In this document: piece by piece, positions 48,121-59,320 of the stretch | Layout: each line of letters opens with the position of its first letter | Numbering within the stretch: the first letter of the stretch is position 1 | NCBI GenBank assembly: GCA_003508835.1 | Contig: PUFA01000022.1 | Span: forward strand, 8,680,001 to 8,744,000 | From: Eonycteris spelaea | Lineage: Eukaryota > Chordata > Mammalia > Chiroptera > Pteropodidae | Direction: 5' to 3' | DNA length: 64,000 bases | Position numbers and translations under genes: made by a program | Notes under the pieces: generated by a model | The model's input: only the letters and a program-made list of their open reading frames with translations | Database searches by the model: none | Told to the model about the DNA's origin: nothing

Positions 48121-48384
48121 TGTTCTGGTAGTTGGAAGACTTTATATGGTATTGGGCCAAAAAGCAGGAAATCAGAGGGACACTGGGATCAATTAACTCA
48201 GAGAAATGGTGCTGAGGATAGCTGGTAATGGTATATAACTTTATGGAAAGGTCAAATACAGAAGCTGCCCATCAATTTTTTCCTTGCTTTACTAAAGAAA
48301 GAAAAACTAACTGCAAATAGAATAACTACAAAAGAATAGGTGAACAATCTGAGAATATGACTTCGGATTGTATTCTTCTGCAAC

Positions 48385-48790
48385 TAACAGAAAACCCTGC
48401 TACAGTAACTTACACAGAACGAGGTCTCCACATTTAGAGTCAGGGCTGATAAAGTGGCTCAGTGATGCCATCAGGGATGAAACTCATCTGTCTTTCCATT
48501 CTGACATCCGAGCGTGTGGGTCTCTGTGCTCATGCTTGTTGCCTCATGGTTGCAAGATGGCTACTGTACCTCCAGGCATCACAACCAGTTCCACACGAGA
48601 AGAAAAGGAGGAAAGAAATGAGGATCTTTCCCTGAAATCTCTGACAGTTTTCTGTTTATATCTCATTAGTCAAAACCATGCCTGTAGATACCCTTTGAGG
48701 TGAAGTAATCTGGGAAGCTGAATTAAAAATAAAAATAAAAAATCAAGGTCCTCAGGAAGAAGGGTAGAATGGATATTGGGTGGGCAACGA
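48385..48790 (+). mobile_element. Ancient interspersed repeat, family not assigned
   Basis: 'ctgcaactaacagaaaaccctgctacagtaacttacac', 'cctcatggttgcaagatggctactgtacctccaggcatcac', 'atatctcattagtcaaaacc' and 'gaagggtagaatggatattgggtgggcaac' match a repeat I remember as dispersed through mammalian genomes. I cannot name it with confidence. The 111-residue frame inside is a by-product. Confidence 0.4.
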
Positions 48791-49499
48791 GCACTTGGTT
48801 TTACAGATTTATTCTCAGAGGTTTGCAAGTTCTCGATAAAACTTTTAAATTTTATTGTTTTTGTTCTTATTTGATTATAACTTATCAATATAATTTAAAT
48901 ATTGAGCTAATGGCCATCTTACAGTTATTAGAGAGCCAGAAATGCTTTGTCATTTCATTGTCCATGTTCAAATCTATACGTATTTATGATGGAACTGATG
49001 CCAAATACCATTACTTTAATTCTCGTGGTCTAATGAGAAAAGTGAAAAAATAGGAGGCGGGCAATACATAAATGACATTTGGACAAAGTAAAGATCACAT
49101 GACATCACGGCAGGCTGGGCTGTTAGGAAAAGTAGATAAAATAGCCTGCATCATCGTTAGACAAGATTTTGCTTCTGGCCGATCTCTTGAAAATGTACAC
49201 TTCCAGACGATGACAAAGAGGGATCTGGAACAATTTCTTTATTGCTTCCGGCACTTGGAATCTAAGTAATCGGAAGAGCCAAGCATTGAGAGTATCACCA
49301 GCCCTCTAATTTTGGCATTTCATTAACAATGTGGGTGTTACTGTTCCAAAAACATAAAAACCCAGAAGCTTTAAAAAAGGAAGAAACTGAATATATGCAC
49401 ATTATTGTGTCTAGCAAAACCTCATTTCTTCTGCAGCTTTTTAACATCGTCCCTTGGTTGCTCTTCAGAAAAGAAAAAAAAATAAGTCACTGGAACTAT

Positions 49500-50050
49500 A
49501 TGTTGATCATAGTTGAAAAGAAAAGTCGATTTTAAAATCACTTAGGAACTGGCTGAGAAATTTGATGAGCTTCCATCTTGCTGTCCAAGAAGTATGGCAT
49601 CGTGTTGCTCCTGAGTTCTTGCCGAGCTTCATAGCATCTTTCCATTCCGCGGTAAATAGAACTGGTCCAAGCATCAGTGACAAGCATTTGTATAGCCATG
49701 ACCGAGGTAGCTTGTAGAATTGAACTAACCCTGTCCACTTGCCTGGCTTACCAAACGATGTATGACAATGGACAGTGATGGAGAATCCAGAAGTACAAAG
49801 CATAGTGGCTCCAATTTTAAAAAGCCAGGAGCAGAAGGCTTCCTTTTATTCCTCTCTTCGGAGGAAGCCTTTCTTTGAACGTTCTACAGCCACTGGAGCA
49901 GTTTCAGGGGTTTTGAACACTGCTCTTCTATTTAAAGCCCCTAAAAATGCCATTATATGAAGAACTAGCCACCAGCAGCGGGAACATGACAAGTACCAGG
50001 CTTCAAAATGAACTTGAAATGGCAGATTTTTCCATCTAAGGGTCATCTAT
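49500..50050. other. Unidentified single-copy block with a 10-bp stem-loop
   Basis: Minus-strand frames at 49507-49803 and 49538-49738 and a plus-strand frame at 49775-49960 overlap, and none has a product I recognise. A perfect inverted repeat pairs 49835-49844 (AAGGCTTCCT) with 49862-49871 (AGGAAGCCTT) across a 17-base loop. The block could be a processed pseudogene fragment or a conserved element; I cannot decide. Confidence 0.25.
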
Positions 50051-51025
50051 TTAATGAGCCCCAACCCATGTTCAAAATCCCCCCAAGCCCATCAGACTTT
50101 TCTTTCTATTTGAGTTATATCTTAATCTTTTCCTTAGATGAATGTGCATGGGTTGTGCCCTGCCTCGCTCTTCGCTGGTGTGCAGCCTGCTCCTTGCTGG
50201 CTACCTCCACCTCACCTTCCCCACCCCGCCTGCCATTTTCCTGCCATGAAAGGAAACTGCCCAAAGCCCTTTAGAAGCTTTGAACACTCAGCCTTCATTA
50301 AAATTTCATATGAATAGTATGAGTGAAAGATGTTAACCAACACAGTCACTATTTAATTCCTGGTGGAGCGGAGCTTCTAGCTGGGAGTTTTCATTCTTCT
50401 GGGGTCCCAAGAATATACCAGAAGATCCCATTTACAACCGTGAGAAGCTCTTTTTAAAATACTGTTTCCTTTATTCCTTTTAACTCCTTGACTTTTTATA
50501 CCAAAACTGGCCTAAATCCTCTCTTTCTCATCCTCAATTTCCTAACCTAAGTGCTTCCAGAGACGACACACACTGTTTTATTTTCTCTCCTTCTGCTCTC
50601 TCCCCTTTTCTTCCCTATGGGACCCGTGTGAGCCTTCTCCAATGCAAATCCTCCATCTGAGAACCTTCTGCCACCTCGGCCGGCTGACTAACCCATCTCT
50701 GTCATGGAAGGCAGGGTGTGGGTGACCACACAGGTTTCTCCAAAGTTCCCCTTGAGGATCCTGGCTGGTGTGGGGCATCTAACTGGAACCTTCGTTAAGT
50801 CTTCGTTCACACGTAGCTTCACGACACCACCTGGCCTTCAGCTGACGCAAACACACCTTTCCCACACGAAGGCTAGCTGTCTGCTTTACTCACCAGTCGG
50901 CATAATTAAAGTAACACTTACTGACAATGTGGTCGTCAACACCATCGGGCACTGAGCGAGCAGGACTTGGTACTAAGCGGGTCATTCAGAATATGGCCTG
51001 ATTCTTTCTTAGTTATCATCTAAGT
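50050..51025. other. No gene seen
   Basis: Pyrimidine-rich stretches lie at 50195-50240 and 50510-50620. No recognisable exon or repeat. Confidence 0.45.
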
Positions 51026-51029
51026 AAAA

Positions 51030-51155
51030 CCTCAAGATTTAAAAAATGTTGTGGGTCCGCAATTCACAACCCCCCAAGATTGTGTGACCAGCTTGAGAAA
51101 GTGGGGTTAGATGGTCTCTACTGCCCTTGAGGGCTCAGATGTTCTGTGCCTCCGA
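51030..51155 (+). mobile_element. Possible L3/CR1-like 3' end
   Basis: 'ttgagaaagtggggttagatggtctctactgcccttgagggctcagatgttctgtg' resembles the CR1-type LINE 3' end. It is short and weak. Confidence 0.3.
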
Positions 51156-51159
51156 GCAA

Positions 51160-52258
51160 ACTGATGGAAATCAACCCACGAAGATGCTCCATAGCTGAAC
51201 GCTGCTACTGGCATTCGTAAACCTCAAATCACTTTCTTCACGGGCTCCGAGGTTGAACCGGAGAGTAAATGGCTTTCTCAGCAGGAATAACAGGAGTACA
51301 TCTCACAACTGACACTGAGTAAGCCTTGCGGAGTCTTACGATGATGTTTTCTAAGGCAACAAGAGAGAGGGACACCGTGTTTTCTAGGACTTCATCCACA
51401 GGGGTCGTGGTCATGGCGAGGCAGGCTGGCGTCTCTGCAGAACACTGCGGGCGTCGGCGGAGACCCACTGTCTACACACGGAACCGAAGTCCGGCTGCGC
51501 GTGTGGACAGCTCCCACCACGCCGTCCTGGAGCCTGAAATTCACTTCTAATGATTTGATTATCCCGTGTCCAATCCTTGCTTCTGCAAACAACTCCAGGG
51601 AGGCGTCACGCTTCCACAAAATTTTAGCTGTTTCCTATCATCAGACCCTTGTTCATGCTGCGTGGCTTCTCCGCGTCTCCCCAAAAGACACGTCTCCCCC
51701 CCCACTTAGCATGCCGTCCGGGACCCTCCACAACGGCCCACCTCCTTCTGGACACTTGTCCACTGCAGCTTAGACCCAGCGTCTCTCTTTGCTTCCGCCT
51801 TACGCTTTTAATCATATTTTGCTTGTAATTGTTACAATTGTTTCTCTCTCCAGATACACCCCAACTATGTTATATAAGATCTTTGAACTCAAAACCTAAG
51901 TCATTTTTGACTTATTATTTATTTGTTTGTTTGTTTTGGCGTGGCTTAGAGCTAAGAGTTAATCACAACTATGGTTGACATGAGGTCAGAAGAGAGAAGA
52001 AAAGGAATGGGATACAGGAGACAATTGCTTTGCTAAGGGAGCAAAAGGGGAGGGCAGGGTTGGGGAGTCCTGATGGCATGCTACCCGGGAGGGGGTGGGG
52101 ACAGTGCAGGAGCCATCGGGGACCCTCCTCGCCCTCCTGCTCACGGCTCCTCTGGGCTTCCGTTTCCTGCGTCACTGCAAGTTTGGCTGAGGGAAAAACC
52201 GGAGAAGAGGATGCCAAGGCTGACCCAACATGACAGTTTAACCCTACACTGCATGGGG
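51160..52258. other. No gene seen; local CpG-rich spot
   Basis: The part 51400-51530 contains several CpGs ('gggcgtcggcgg', 'ccggctgcgcgtgtgg'). Overlapping frames on both strands are without motifs. The stretch 52090-52210 is also GC-rich. No CpG-island promoter is convincing. Confidence 0.4.
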
Positions 52259-52279
52259 TGCGTGCGTGCGTGCGTGTGT
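52259..52279 (+). repeat. Short (TGCG)n repeat
   Basis: About four units of TGCG passing into TGTG. Confidence 0.9.
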
Positions 52280-52481
52280 CCCGGCTCAGTCGAGATTGTT
52301 ATTGAGAAATACACAGGAAAATGTGAAAACGTGTCTCCTATCCCACTGCTTGCCTCACCCTCAAAGCAGATGAGCCGTTTCTCTGGAAGGCTACAGAGCC
52401 ACATTTTTATTTTTATTTTTTAGGCGAGGCAACCCTTGGTTGATCTCACAGATTACAAGGACCTTGTCAGCTTACAATCTC

Positions 52482-52620
52482 TTATTTTTTTTAATTTTTT
52501 ATGCCTAAAACACCTGGTCTTCCTAGGTGGTCTCCCAACCAAGTACTAACCAGGCCTGACCCTGCTTAGCTTCCGAGATCGGACAGGATCAGGCTCGTTC
52601 AGGGTAGCATGGCCGCAGAC
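52482..52620 (-). mobile_element. 5S rRNA-derived retroposon, near full length
   Basis: On the minus strand 52620-52503 aligns along essentially all of vertebrate 5S rRNA: it starts GTCTGCGGCCAT, passes through 'gatctcggaagctaagcagg' and 'tggttagtacttgg', and ends in TTTTAGGC, about 118 nucleotides. An A-rich tail follows (52502-52482). Against canonical 5S it shares with the copy at 2093-2199 the variants CCACC, CTAGG, AAGACC and GGCAT in the last 40 bases. I saw no clear target-site duplication. The A-rich tail and the lack of an immediate T-run terminator argue for a retroposed copy, not a working 5S gene. It could be listed as a 5S pseudogene by covariance models. Confidence 0.85.
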
Positions 52621-52857
52621 AACAAAGCCACTTTTGTAGAGAACATAACACCAGCTTGGTGATCACAGAGCTGCAAAGATCTCTCTCCTCTGGTCACAAA
52701 ACACCCAGGAACACAAAGTCCAGTACATTCAGACAAGGTCCAAGTCCTTCCTCCATCCAGAAAGTCTCCCAGTTTGTCCTGTATTGTGAAGGGTCAGGGA
52801 AACTTCCTGTATTAATTATGCAAAGAAATCCTGGGGAGGGATTGAGGGATTGAGCCA

Positions 52858-52874
52858 ACACACACACACACACA

Positions 52875-52913
<39 letters not shown>

Positions 52914-52920
52914 GGCACAC
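52858..52920. repeat. (CA)n microsatellite, interrupted
   Basis: Two CA runs separated by a 'ccac' slip. The frame reading through it is an artefact. Confidence 0.95.
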
Positions 52921-53380
52921 AGTTTCCTGACTCTTCCTCTCTCCAGAGCAGTGACCCTGGGGGAGACACTTAAGACTGTCCCGATTTCAGCTCAGCCACA
53001 CACAGCAGGGAATGTGAATACGGGAAGAGGAAGATCAAAGAGCAAAAGCTGAAGCCAGGGAAAGAGGCAGAGAAAAATGGAGAGGGGGATAAAAGAGAGA
53101 GGAGGGCAGGGGAGAGCGAGAGAGAGGAGAAGCAGGAGGGAGACAGGCAGGGACAGAAAGAGACAGACAGGGCGGTAATGAGGTGGTTTGTCCCGTTTCA
53201 TTTCCTCTCCTTGATATTTAAACGTCTTCCAACGGAGCTGGCAGCCTCCCTGACTGAGTGGGTGGGATGGCACTGGGGGGTGAGCCTGGCTCTGGGGGTT
53301 CTGGTCCTCACTAGACCCTTGCCGGGTCCTGTGCAGCCGTCTCTGAAGTCCAGACACTTGAAAGGATCCACTCCAGTCAG
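52921..53380. other. No gene seen; purine-rich stretch
   Basis: 53000-53175 is strongly purine-rich (AGAG/GGAG words) and asymmetric, so the minus-strand frame through it is compositional. No gene is seen. Confidence 0.5.
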
Positions 53381-53660
53381 CTCAGCTATTTCAACTAAAT
53401 CCATTTCCATCAAATTATCACTTCTAGCCCTGATAGAAGAATTAATGATTTCTTGAAGGGGCTATTGTATTTAAATATTTCAAGCCTGTTGATGTGATGT
53501 ATGTCAGCAAGAGAGAAACATACTGACTTGGAGCTGCAGCTAATGCTGGCTTTTATAAATACCCTGTCAGATAAATAATGGATCTCGATGGATCCAATCT
53601 GATGTACAGTTCTACAGCAAGCAAGGTTTCGCCAAGAGGCTCAAAGGAAGCTGCCATCGC
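53380..53660. promoter_or_regulatory. Candidate conserved non-coding element
   Basis: Repeat-free block with 'gaattaatgatttcttgaaggggctattgtatttaaatatttc', 'cagctaatgctggcttttataaataccctgtcagataaataatgg' and 'gtacagttctacagcaagcaagg'. MEF2-like A/T cores and TAAT cores are dense within an otherwise GC-rich neighbourhood, which makes it stand out. Function is inferred from appearance only. Confidence 0.35.
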
Positions 53661-54109
53661 AACACCACGGCCTGAGTAATGGGATTTTCGTTTATCTTTC
53701 CTTCCAGAGAAAGGAGCAGTGGAGAGGTTTGGGGCTCCGCAGACGCCAAGGAGAAGGGAGATTGATTCATCAGGTTTCACAAAAGGTGCAAACCTCGGCA
53801 GCCTCTGCCCGAGCGTCCCTGGAACACCACTTGGGTTGGAGCGACACTTGTGTGGGAGTCCCTTTGACAAAGGAGCAGGCAAGTCAGGGCACTTGAGAGT
53901 CATTCCTGCAGGAGGAGAAGCCCGTCTCGGCTGGGAGCTGTGGGCCGGGCAGGAAAAGCCTGGGTCTGGGCGGCCGTGGCCAGCATGGAGCACTGCAGTG
54001 ACCGGGGCAGTGGACACAGCTAATTGTCTCATGTCTCATGACTCCCCCCCCTCCCCCTTCCCGTTCCGGAGCCTTCTGGCCATTTCACTGCACATCAGAG
54101 ACCAAATCC
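53661..54109. other. No gene seen; overlapping long frames rejected
   Basis: Two frames of about 160 residues on opposite strands (53719-54219 plus; 53553-54032 minus) cover the same bases. Neither has a domain or signal peptide, and the plus one runs into the LTR. They reflect GC-rich composition. Confidence 0.5.
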
Positions 54110-54467
54110 TGCTACAGACTGAACTGCGTCCCTCAAAAATTCAAATGTTGAAACCTAATCTCCAAGGTGATCGTATTAGGAGGCATGGGCTTTGGGAAGT
54201 GATCAGGTCAGGAGGGTAGAGCCCCCCGATAAAGGGGAGTAACACCCCTATAACAGAGACTCCAGGGGGCTCCCTCGCACCCTCCACCACTCACACACAC
54301 ACAGAGAAGAAGGCTGTGAACCAGGAGGGAGGCCCTCGTCAAACACCGAATCTGCTGACCCTTGACCTTACACTTCCGGCCTCCAGAACGGTGAGAAATA
54401 AGTGATGTCATTAACAAGCCACCCAGCCCATGGGGTTCTGTTACAGCGGCCTGAGCGAACTAAGACA
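54110..54467 (+). mobile_element. MST-type MaLR LTR, full length
   Basis: It starts 'tgctacagactgaactgcgtccctcaaaaattcaaatgttgaaacctaatctccaaggtgatcgtattaggagg' and ends 'ccagaacggtgagaaataag...caagccacccagcccatggggttctgttacagcggcctgagcgaactaagaca'. This is a full solo LTR of the MST/THE1-like MaLR branch in sense. The inner 'gataaaggggagtaacacccctataa' corresponds to the promoter zone. No internal sequence is adjacent. Confidence 0.9.
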
Positions 54468-54779
54468 ACCTCGTCAGGAGACTCGAACAAGGTCGCCTTG
54501 CTTCCCGTGAAGAGTCCCCACAAACACCAGGTGAGGGCTGGGTGGGCGGTCGTGTGAGTGTCTGTGGACCTCGGTCACGCACAGACGGCGGAGGACCGAC
54601 CCCGTTACACCGCCATGCGGGGGTTTCATCTCCCAGAGACCTTAGAAGACGAGAAGTTCAGCTTCGAAATCTTAAACACCATTCAAAGCGAAACGGCCAC
54701 TTAGCCGGACTTTTCTGACCTGTCTGGGATTTCACGTTGCCTTCTACTTAACACAACTGAGAATCTCTGTTTTCTCAAA

Positions 54780-54990
54780 GCTACACAGAGTCAAAAGATT
54801 AATTAAAATGTGGAGCGGAGAATGCCCTACCATGTTTCCTATGAGGACATGCAAATCAACAGTAATTCAAAAGACCGCAAGTTAAGTGAAATCATTTTGT
54901 TAATAAGTTAAATACCACACAACTTCAAAAATAAAACTCTAACTTGCCAGTGTGCTACCACGGGATGGAATTTTCTCATGCAAATTAGAC
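54780..54990. promoter_or_regulatory. Candidate conserved non-coding element with two octamers
   Basis: AT-rich island in GC-rich surroundings. It has 'aagattaattaaaatg' and two perfect POU octamers ATGCAAAT (54849-54856 and 54978-54985), with 'ttttgttaataagttaaatacc' between them. The clustering is seen directly; enhancer activity is inferred. Confidence 0.35.
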
Positions 54991-56160
54991 ATCCCCACGT
55001 TCCTGCAAAACATCTGTCCAGGCTCTTAGCGGGGATATGGGAGAGGGGGGGAGGGGGACCCCGCACACATTTTCTGCATGTATAGTTGGCTGAACCCAGA
55101 GAAACACTTCCGCAGAATCATGACCTTGAGCTTACAGAACCACTGTGACATCATTGTGTGTCTATTTATAGTCACGACGCCTCCTGCCAGTGGGGTCTTG
55201 GCAGACAGAGGTGCGGCCTTTGCACAGCCAGCAGAGACACAGAGCCCCGCTCTGCCTCTAGACCAGGCGCCTGGGGACAGGGTTCCTCCACCAGGTACGT
55301 GATGCCCAGGGGCCTCACCCCAGGAAGTGCTGAAAGCCTTCAGAAGAGAGATGATGGACCTGCCACTCGCCTGAGGGTTTCCTGTTTGTAAAGGAAATGG
55401 CCTTAATGACAACAAACCAAATGGCCCCCCTGCGTCCCCGGGGGCTCAGCTCCTATGTTTTAAAGTTAAAAAAAAAGAAAGAGAAATAAAAAAGAGAACA
55501 CAAAACTGGTTTACAGTTTTAGGGCCTCTACTCACCTGTCTGAACTGAGCTCGGACAGCCTGAAGGCTAGAAATTGCCTCTAAATCTTTTGTTAGTCACC
55601 TCTCCGGCCCTGTGCCTCGGTAATCACCAACTGTCCCATCATACAGACGGCGGGAATGGCCTCCCATCTTTCAAATTCCTGCCGCTCACCTTGTGAATGC
55701 AAAGTTGTCACACTGGGGAAGCGGCTCCACCTCTTGCACACCCCATAAAAGCCCCAACTTGAGTCCCACGCACAGCCTCTCCTGGCTCAGCACCCCATTC
55801 TCCTGCGTAAACTAGGACAGGGGCCTGCACTGTGCCCCCGCACTCCTTCTGGGGACTCCGAAAGCTGATGCGGCATCGTGCGAATGAGTGGGGTTTCCCA
55901 TCCTTCCGTCGGCTCGGACTCATCGCCTTACAAAGTCAAAACCTGTCGCCCTCCTGTCCGACTGCCTGCCGTTCCCTCCTGGGTGCTTGGGGCTCTGTTG
56001 CGGTCCACAACCCCTCACCCCTTCCCCTGTATTCTCTGACCTGGCGCATTTCCAAATCAAGACACGACGCCTGGAAAGTCATGCCGCGGGGACGAGGAGG
56101 GGAAAAGCCTTTCCTCCCAAAGTTCTGGAAGAACTGATTGGCTGTGAGCGAAGGCATCGC
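54991..56160. other. No gene seen; GC-rich
   Basis: G- and C-rich stretch. Multiple overlapping frames on both strands are explained by low stop density. An A-rich spot, 'aaaaaaaagaaagagaaataaaaaagag', lies at about 55468-55495. No exon is recognised. Confidence 0.45.
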
Positions 56161-56164
56161 CACT

Positions 56165-56340
56165 CACGCGTTCATTCATTCGGCCCCTGTCTGCAGAGTG
56201 GGCGCCCTGAGTCTGGTTGGGCAACACAGGCGAGGACCCTGCTCTCGTGCAAGTCACACCCTCGTTTGAAGCGGGGACGGGAGACAAACAGAAAGAGAAA
56301 AGGAGATAAAAATAAAGCGGATGACTACACAGGGTGAAGG
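56165..56340 (-). mobile_element. L2 LINE tail, antisense
   Basis: 'gcgttcattcattcggcccctgtctgcag', 'caacacaggcgaggaccctgctctcgtgcaagtcacaccctcgtttgaagcggggacgggagacaaacagaaagag' matches the antisense L2 3' end, with its TCATTCATTC start and 'ccctgccctc...ggagacagac' core. Confidence 0.6.
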
Positions 56341-56344
56341 CGCT

Positions 56345-59030
56345 AACGCAGGGGTCCGGCACAAACCCCAGACAGGTCCCAACTCTGCCGCGTCCCCAGC
56401 AGCAACGCACGCTCACAATCAGTCCCCTGGCCACGCTGTGGTGACTATTCCACGCCTTAGAGCACTTTACCTTTTCCTTCAAAATGTGTGCAGGCCCCTC
56501 GCCGTCACCCACAAACAGTCTAATCCCGACCTTCTTATTTCTCTCTGACGCTCAGGTTTCCTATATTCTTTATCGCCATCCCTCTGGTCACGGCCTTACC
56601 TTCCAACTGGAAAGAATCCCCGACATTCTCCTTCTACCCCCGGCCCCTGACCCATAAGGGACCCCAGCTGTCTTGACCTCCAACGTGAAAGGCCCTTCCC
56701 CATGCCGTGGCCATCACATTTTACGTCTGCGGCTTTGTTCTTCTCACAGACCCTGGTGTCCCCGGGCAGCGGCCGGGTCCACGCACTCCTGCATGTGCTG
56801 CTGGCACTGTTCCCCATCCCGCCCCACGCCAGCCACAGCTATTCAGCCCTTGGAGACCGAAAGGGAAGCTCGGGAAAAGGCGGTGTCCCCCACTCGGAGT
56901 TTCAGCAGGAAACGGGACGTGTCTGGCCACGGCGACTCTGGACAAAGGTCACAGGGAGCCCTCCCTGCGTCCCCGGCCACCTCCGCCGAGGCCGCACCTC
57001 CTGTCACAGCAGCCGTGGGTGGCATTTGGGAAACACATCCTTATAAGCTCGGACCCAATTTTTATCTCAAATAAGACATGACACAGTTTAAGTGTTCCAA
57101 ACCAGGGCCTTGAAAATACAATTCCGGGACCTTCCTGACGACCCCCGTTTCCAACATTATCTTTCTTAGCTCCCGTCCACGCACACCAAGCTCTCATCAT
57201 CCCCTGAATCAACCGCGGCTTCCCGGCCTCCCGGGCACCTGCTCACCAGAGCCCTCACTCTCGGGCTGTGTCTGAGGCGCTTTCAGACACTGGGGCCCCA
57301 CAAACCCCTCCCCTCCCCCGCAGCATCCCCTCCCACCTCTCTGTCCCCCGACACACCACTCCCGTCCCCCGACACACTGCTCACAGAGCTACATTCTGTC
57401 TTGTACGACAGCCTCTGACTGCAAACTCCCCGACGGTAAGCCCTGGACCCAGATGACCCGGTTTTCCCGCCAGCATCCTGCACGCGGGGTAGGCGACATT
57501 TCAGCATCATTAAGTGTTAAGTGAGCATACACAGCGACGCTTTCGCTGCAGCGGCATGGCACAGAGGACGTGAGACTTCTCGTGGGCAGATGTGATGGTC
57601 CCTTGTCCTCCACGTGTTGCTGAAACACTGAGCAGAGTACCTGGTCCAGACAAATATTTCCGTACATTCTTGTCACTGTTGAGGGGAAGCAGGAAGAGGA
57701 GGATGATATGGAAAAGAGAAAGGTTCAAAGATGCCGCAAACTCGTTCGGCACCCCTCGCGCGCAGAGGAGGGGTCTGGGTCCCTCCCCTGGAGGGTAGGT
57801 GGTCCCTGCAAGCGCTTTGACCCAGGAAATAGAGCGGAAGTGACGCTGCGCCTGTTTCCGAGCCACGTTCTTAGGGGGCGAGCAGCTCCCCTGTCTTGGG
57901 ATACTCTCTTGGGACCCTGTTGGCACACTGTGCGCAGCCCCATGACAGACGCATGTGAAAATGAATCCAGGCGCCAATCCCAGAGTCCCAGCTGCGCCCC
58001 CAGCTGGCCGTCCCACCTCCCGGCCTCCCAACCTGCCAATCGTATGATGAAAGCTCCCTGGAAGGGAAGGTCCTTGTTAAGCCACGCCCACCGGGAGGCC
58101 CGGGCAGCAGAGCTGTCCCCAGCAAACCCCACCCAAACTGCAACAAATGAGCGTTATTTCCAGTCGTTAAGTTTCGGGGTGGCAGGTTAAAGAACAGTAA
58201 AGAATTGGGATGCTGACTTAGCTAACTGAGGGACCCAGACCTGGCTGGCCCAGGTCAGGCTGGCCCCAGGTCAGGCTGCGATCCGGGCTCGGGGGAGGAA
58301 GAGGACCTGGATTTAGCACGTTGCATTAGCGTAGTCGGGCGCCTGTGCCTGACACATGTAAACATACTCGGGCTTACTGTATCAGCAGGTGTGGCTGAAG
58401 GCCGCTGCGGCACTCTGCTGTGTGTGTGGTGTGGAGCCCTGCGGTCCCCTGGGGAGCAGAAGGGGCGCACAGAAGGGGCGCAGGAGAAGTGCCTGGATCG
58501 AGCTCCCCACAATAAAGCTGGTGCTTGCTGTTTCATTCTCAGTTCTTCCAGATGGGTGTCTCACCATCCACACCTTCCCTTCTCCATCAGCACGGCGCCA
58601 ACGCCAACTCTCTTTGTGTCTTTTAAAAGTCTTTTTTAAATTCCCTAGATTTTTTTTCAATATCATAACACCTCAGCTTGGCCCATGAATGAATCGGCCA
58701 CATTTTTTTTGAATGGATGACAAGCTACGTGTGGTGTTTAAACTCTGCATCACCATCTCCGGGCCGGGGGTGAGAGTGAGCAGGCCGTGGGCCGCACGCC
58801 CCTGCTTCAGCTAAAGCGGCCCCACTTCCTGCCGTTGTCACACGTAAGTCCCCCTTAAGAATCCATTTGAACAAAGGGTTCTACAGCGGCAAAATGTCGG
58901 GAAAGTGCTGTTCTAGATAGAGCATTAGGCCCCGCAAATTCGAGGCCGTGTCCTCTGCTGGCAGCTCAGATCACTTTCACGAGCCAGTAGAGCAGCCGCC
59001 TAAATTGTTTTCCATGTACCGGCAAAACTA
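56345..59030. other. No gene seen; GC- and CpG-rich, many overlapping frames
   Basis: All three plus frames and several minus frames stay open over 56670-57080 and 57510-58190, which marks composition, not coding. 57240-57520 may hold a diverged L2-like remnant ('caaactccccgacggtaagccctgg'). 58246-58275 carries a direct repeat of 'ggcccaggtcaggctgg' type. Nothing supports an exon or a CpG-island promoter with certainty. Confidence 0.4.
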
Positions 59031-59034
59031 AACT

Positions 59035-59320
59035 GAACCCCTAGGTGCATTTTTGCAATCTCCGGGCACTGGGCATTTTTGCTTCTGCCTGGGATACCTG
59101 GTACATGAAAGGCAACGCCTGTTGCTTTCAGAAATTCCCTCCATTAGCAGCAAAGCAGTGACACCAGCTTGGAAAAATTCCTCCCAGGAGTCAGGGATGA
59201 CATTTCTGGGAAAGATCCCAGAATGGCAAGTTGGAATTAATAAGCGTACCGAGCAAATGGCTCCTGTGGAAGATGTTCCTCTTGTTCATTCAGCAGAATT
59301 GCATTGTTCGGTGTAATGAC
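59035..59320. promoter_or_regulatory. Candidate conserved non-coding element
   Basis: Repeat-free block of moderate AT content in GC-rich surroundings, e.g. 'ctccattagcagcaaagcagtgacaccagcttgg', 'ggaattaataagcg' and 'cagcagaattgcattgttcgg'. An 87-residue plus frame covers it without a recognisable domain. Either constrained regulatory DNA or plain unique sequence is possible. Confidence 0.25.

Noticed and set aside
49507..49803. Coding exon or pseudogene of a known protein on the minus strand
   Set aside because: I could not match the translated segments to any protein I know. It is kept only as an unidentified block.
52503..52620. Functional 5S rRNA gene on the minus strand
   Set aside because: It has several substitutions, including the conserved 3' strand, an A-rich tail and no immediate T-run terminator. 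It fits a retroposed copy better.
53553..54219. Opposing frames of 159 and 166 residues
   Set aside because: They are mutually exclusive, the plus one runs into the MST LTR, and neither has domain signals.
57510..58190. Frames of 135-173 residues on both strands
   Set aside because: Simultaneously open frames reflect low stop density in GC-rich DNA, not coding.
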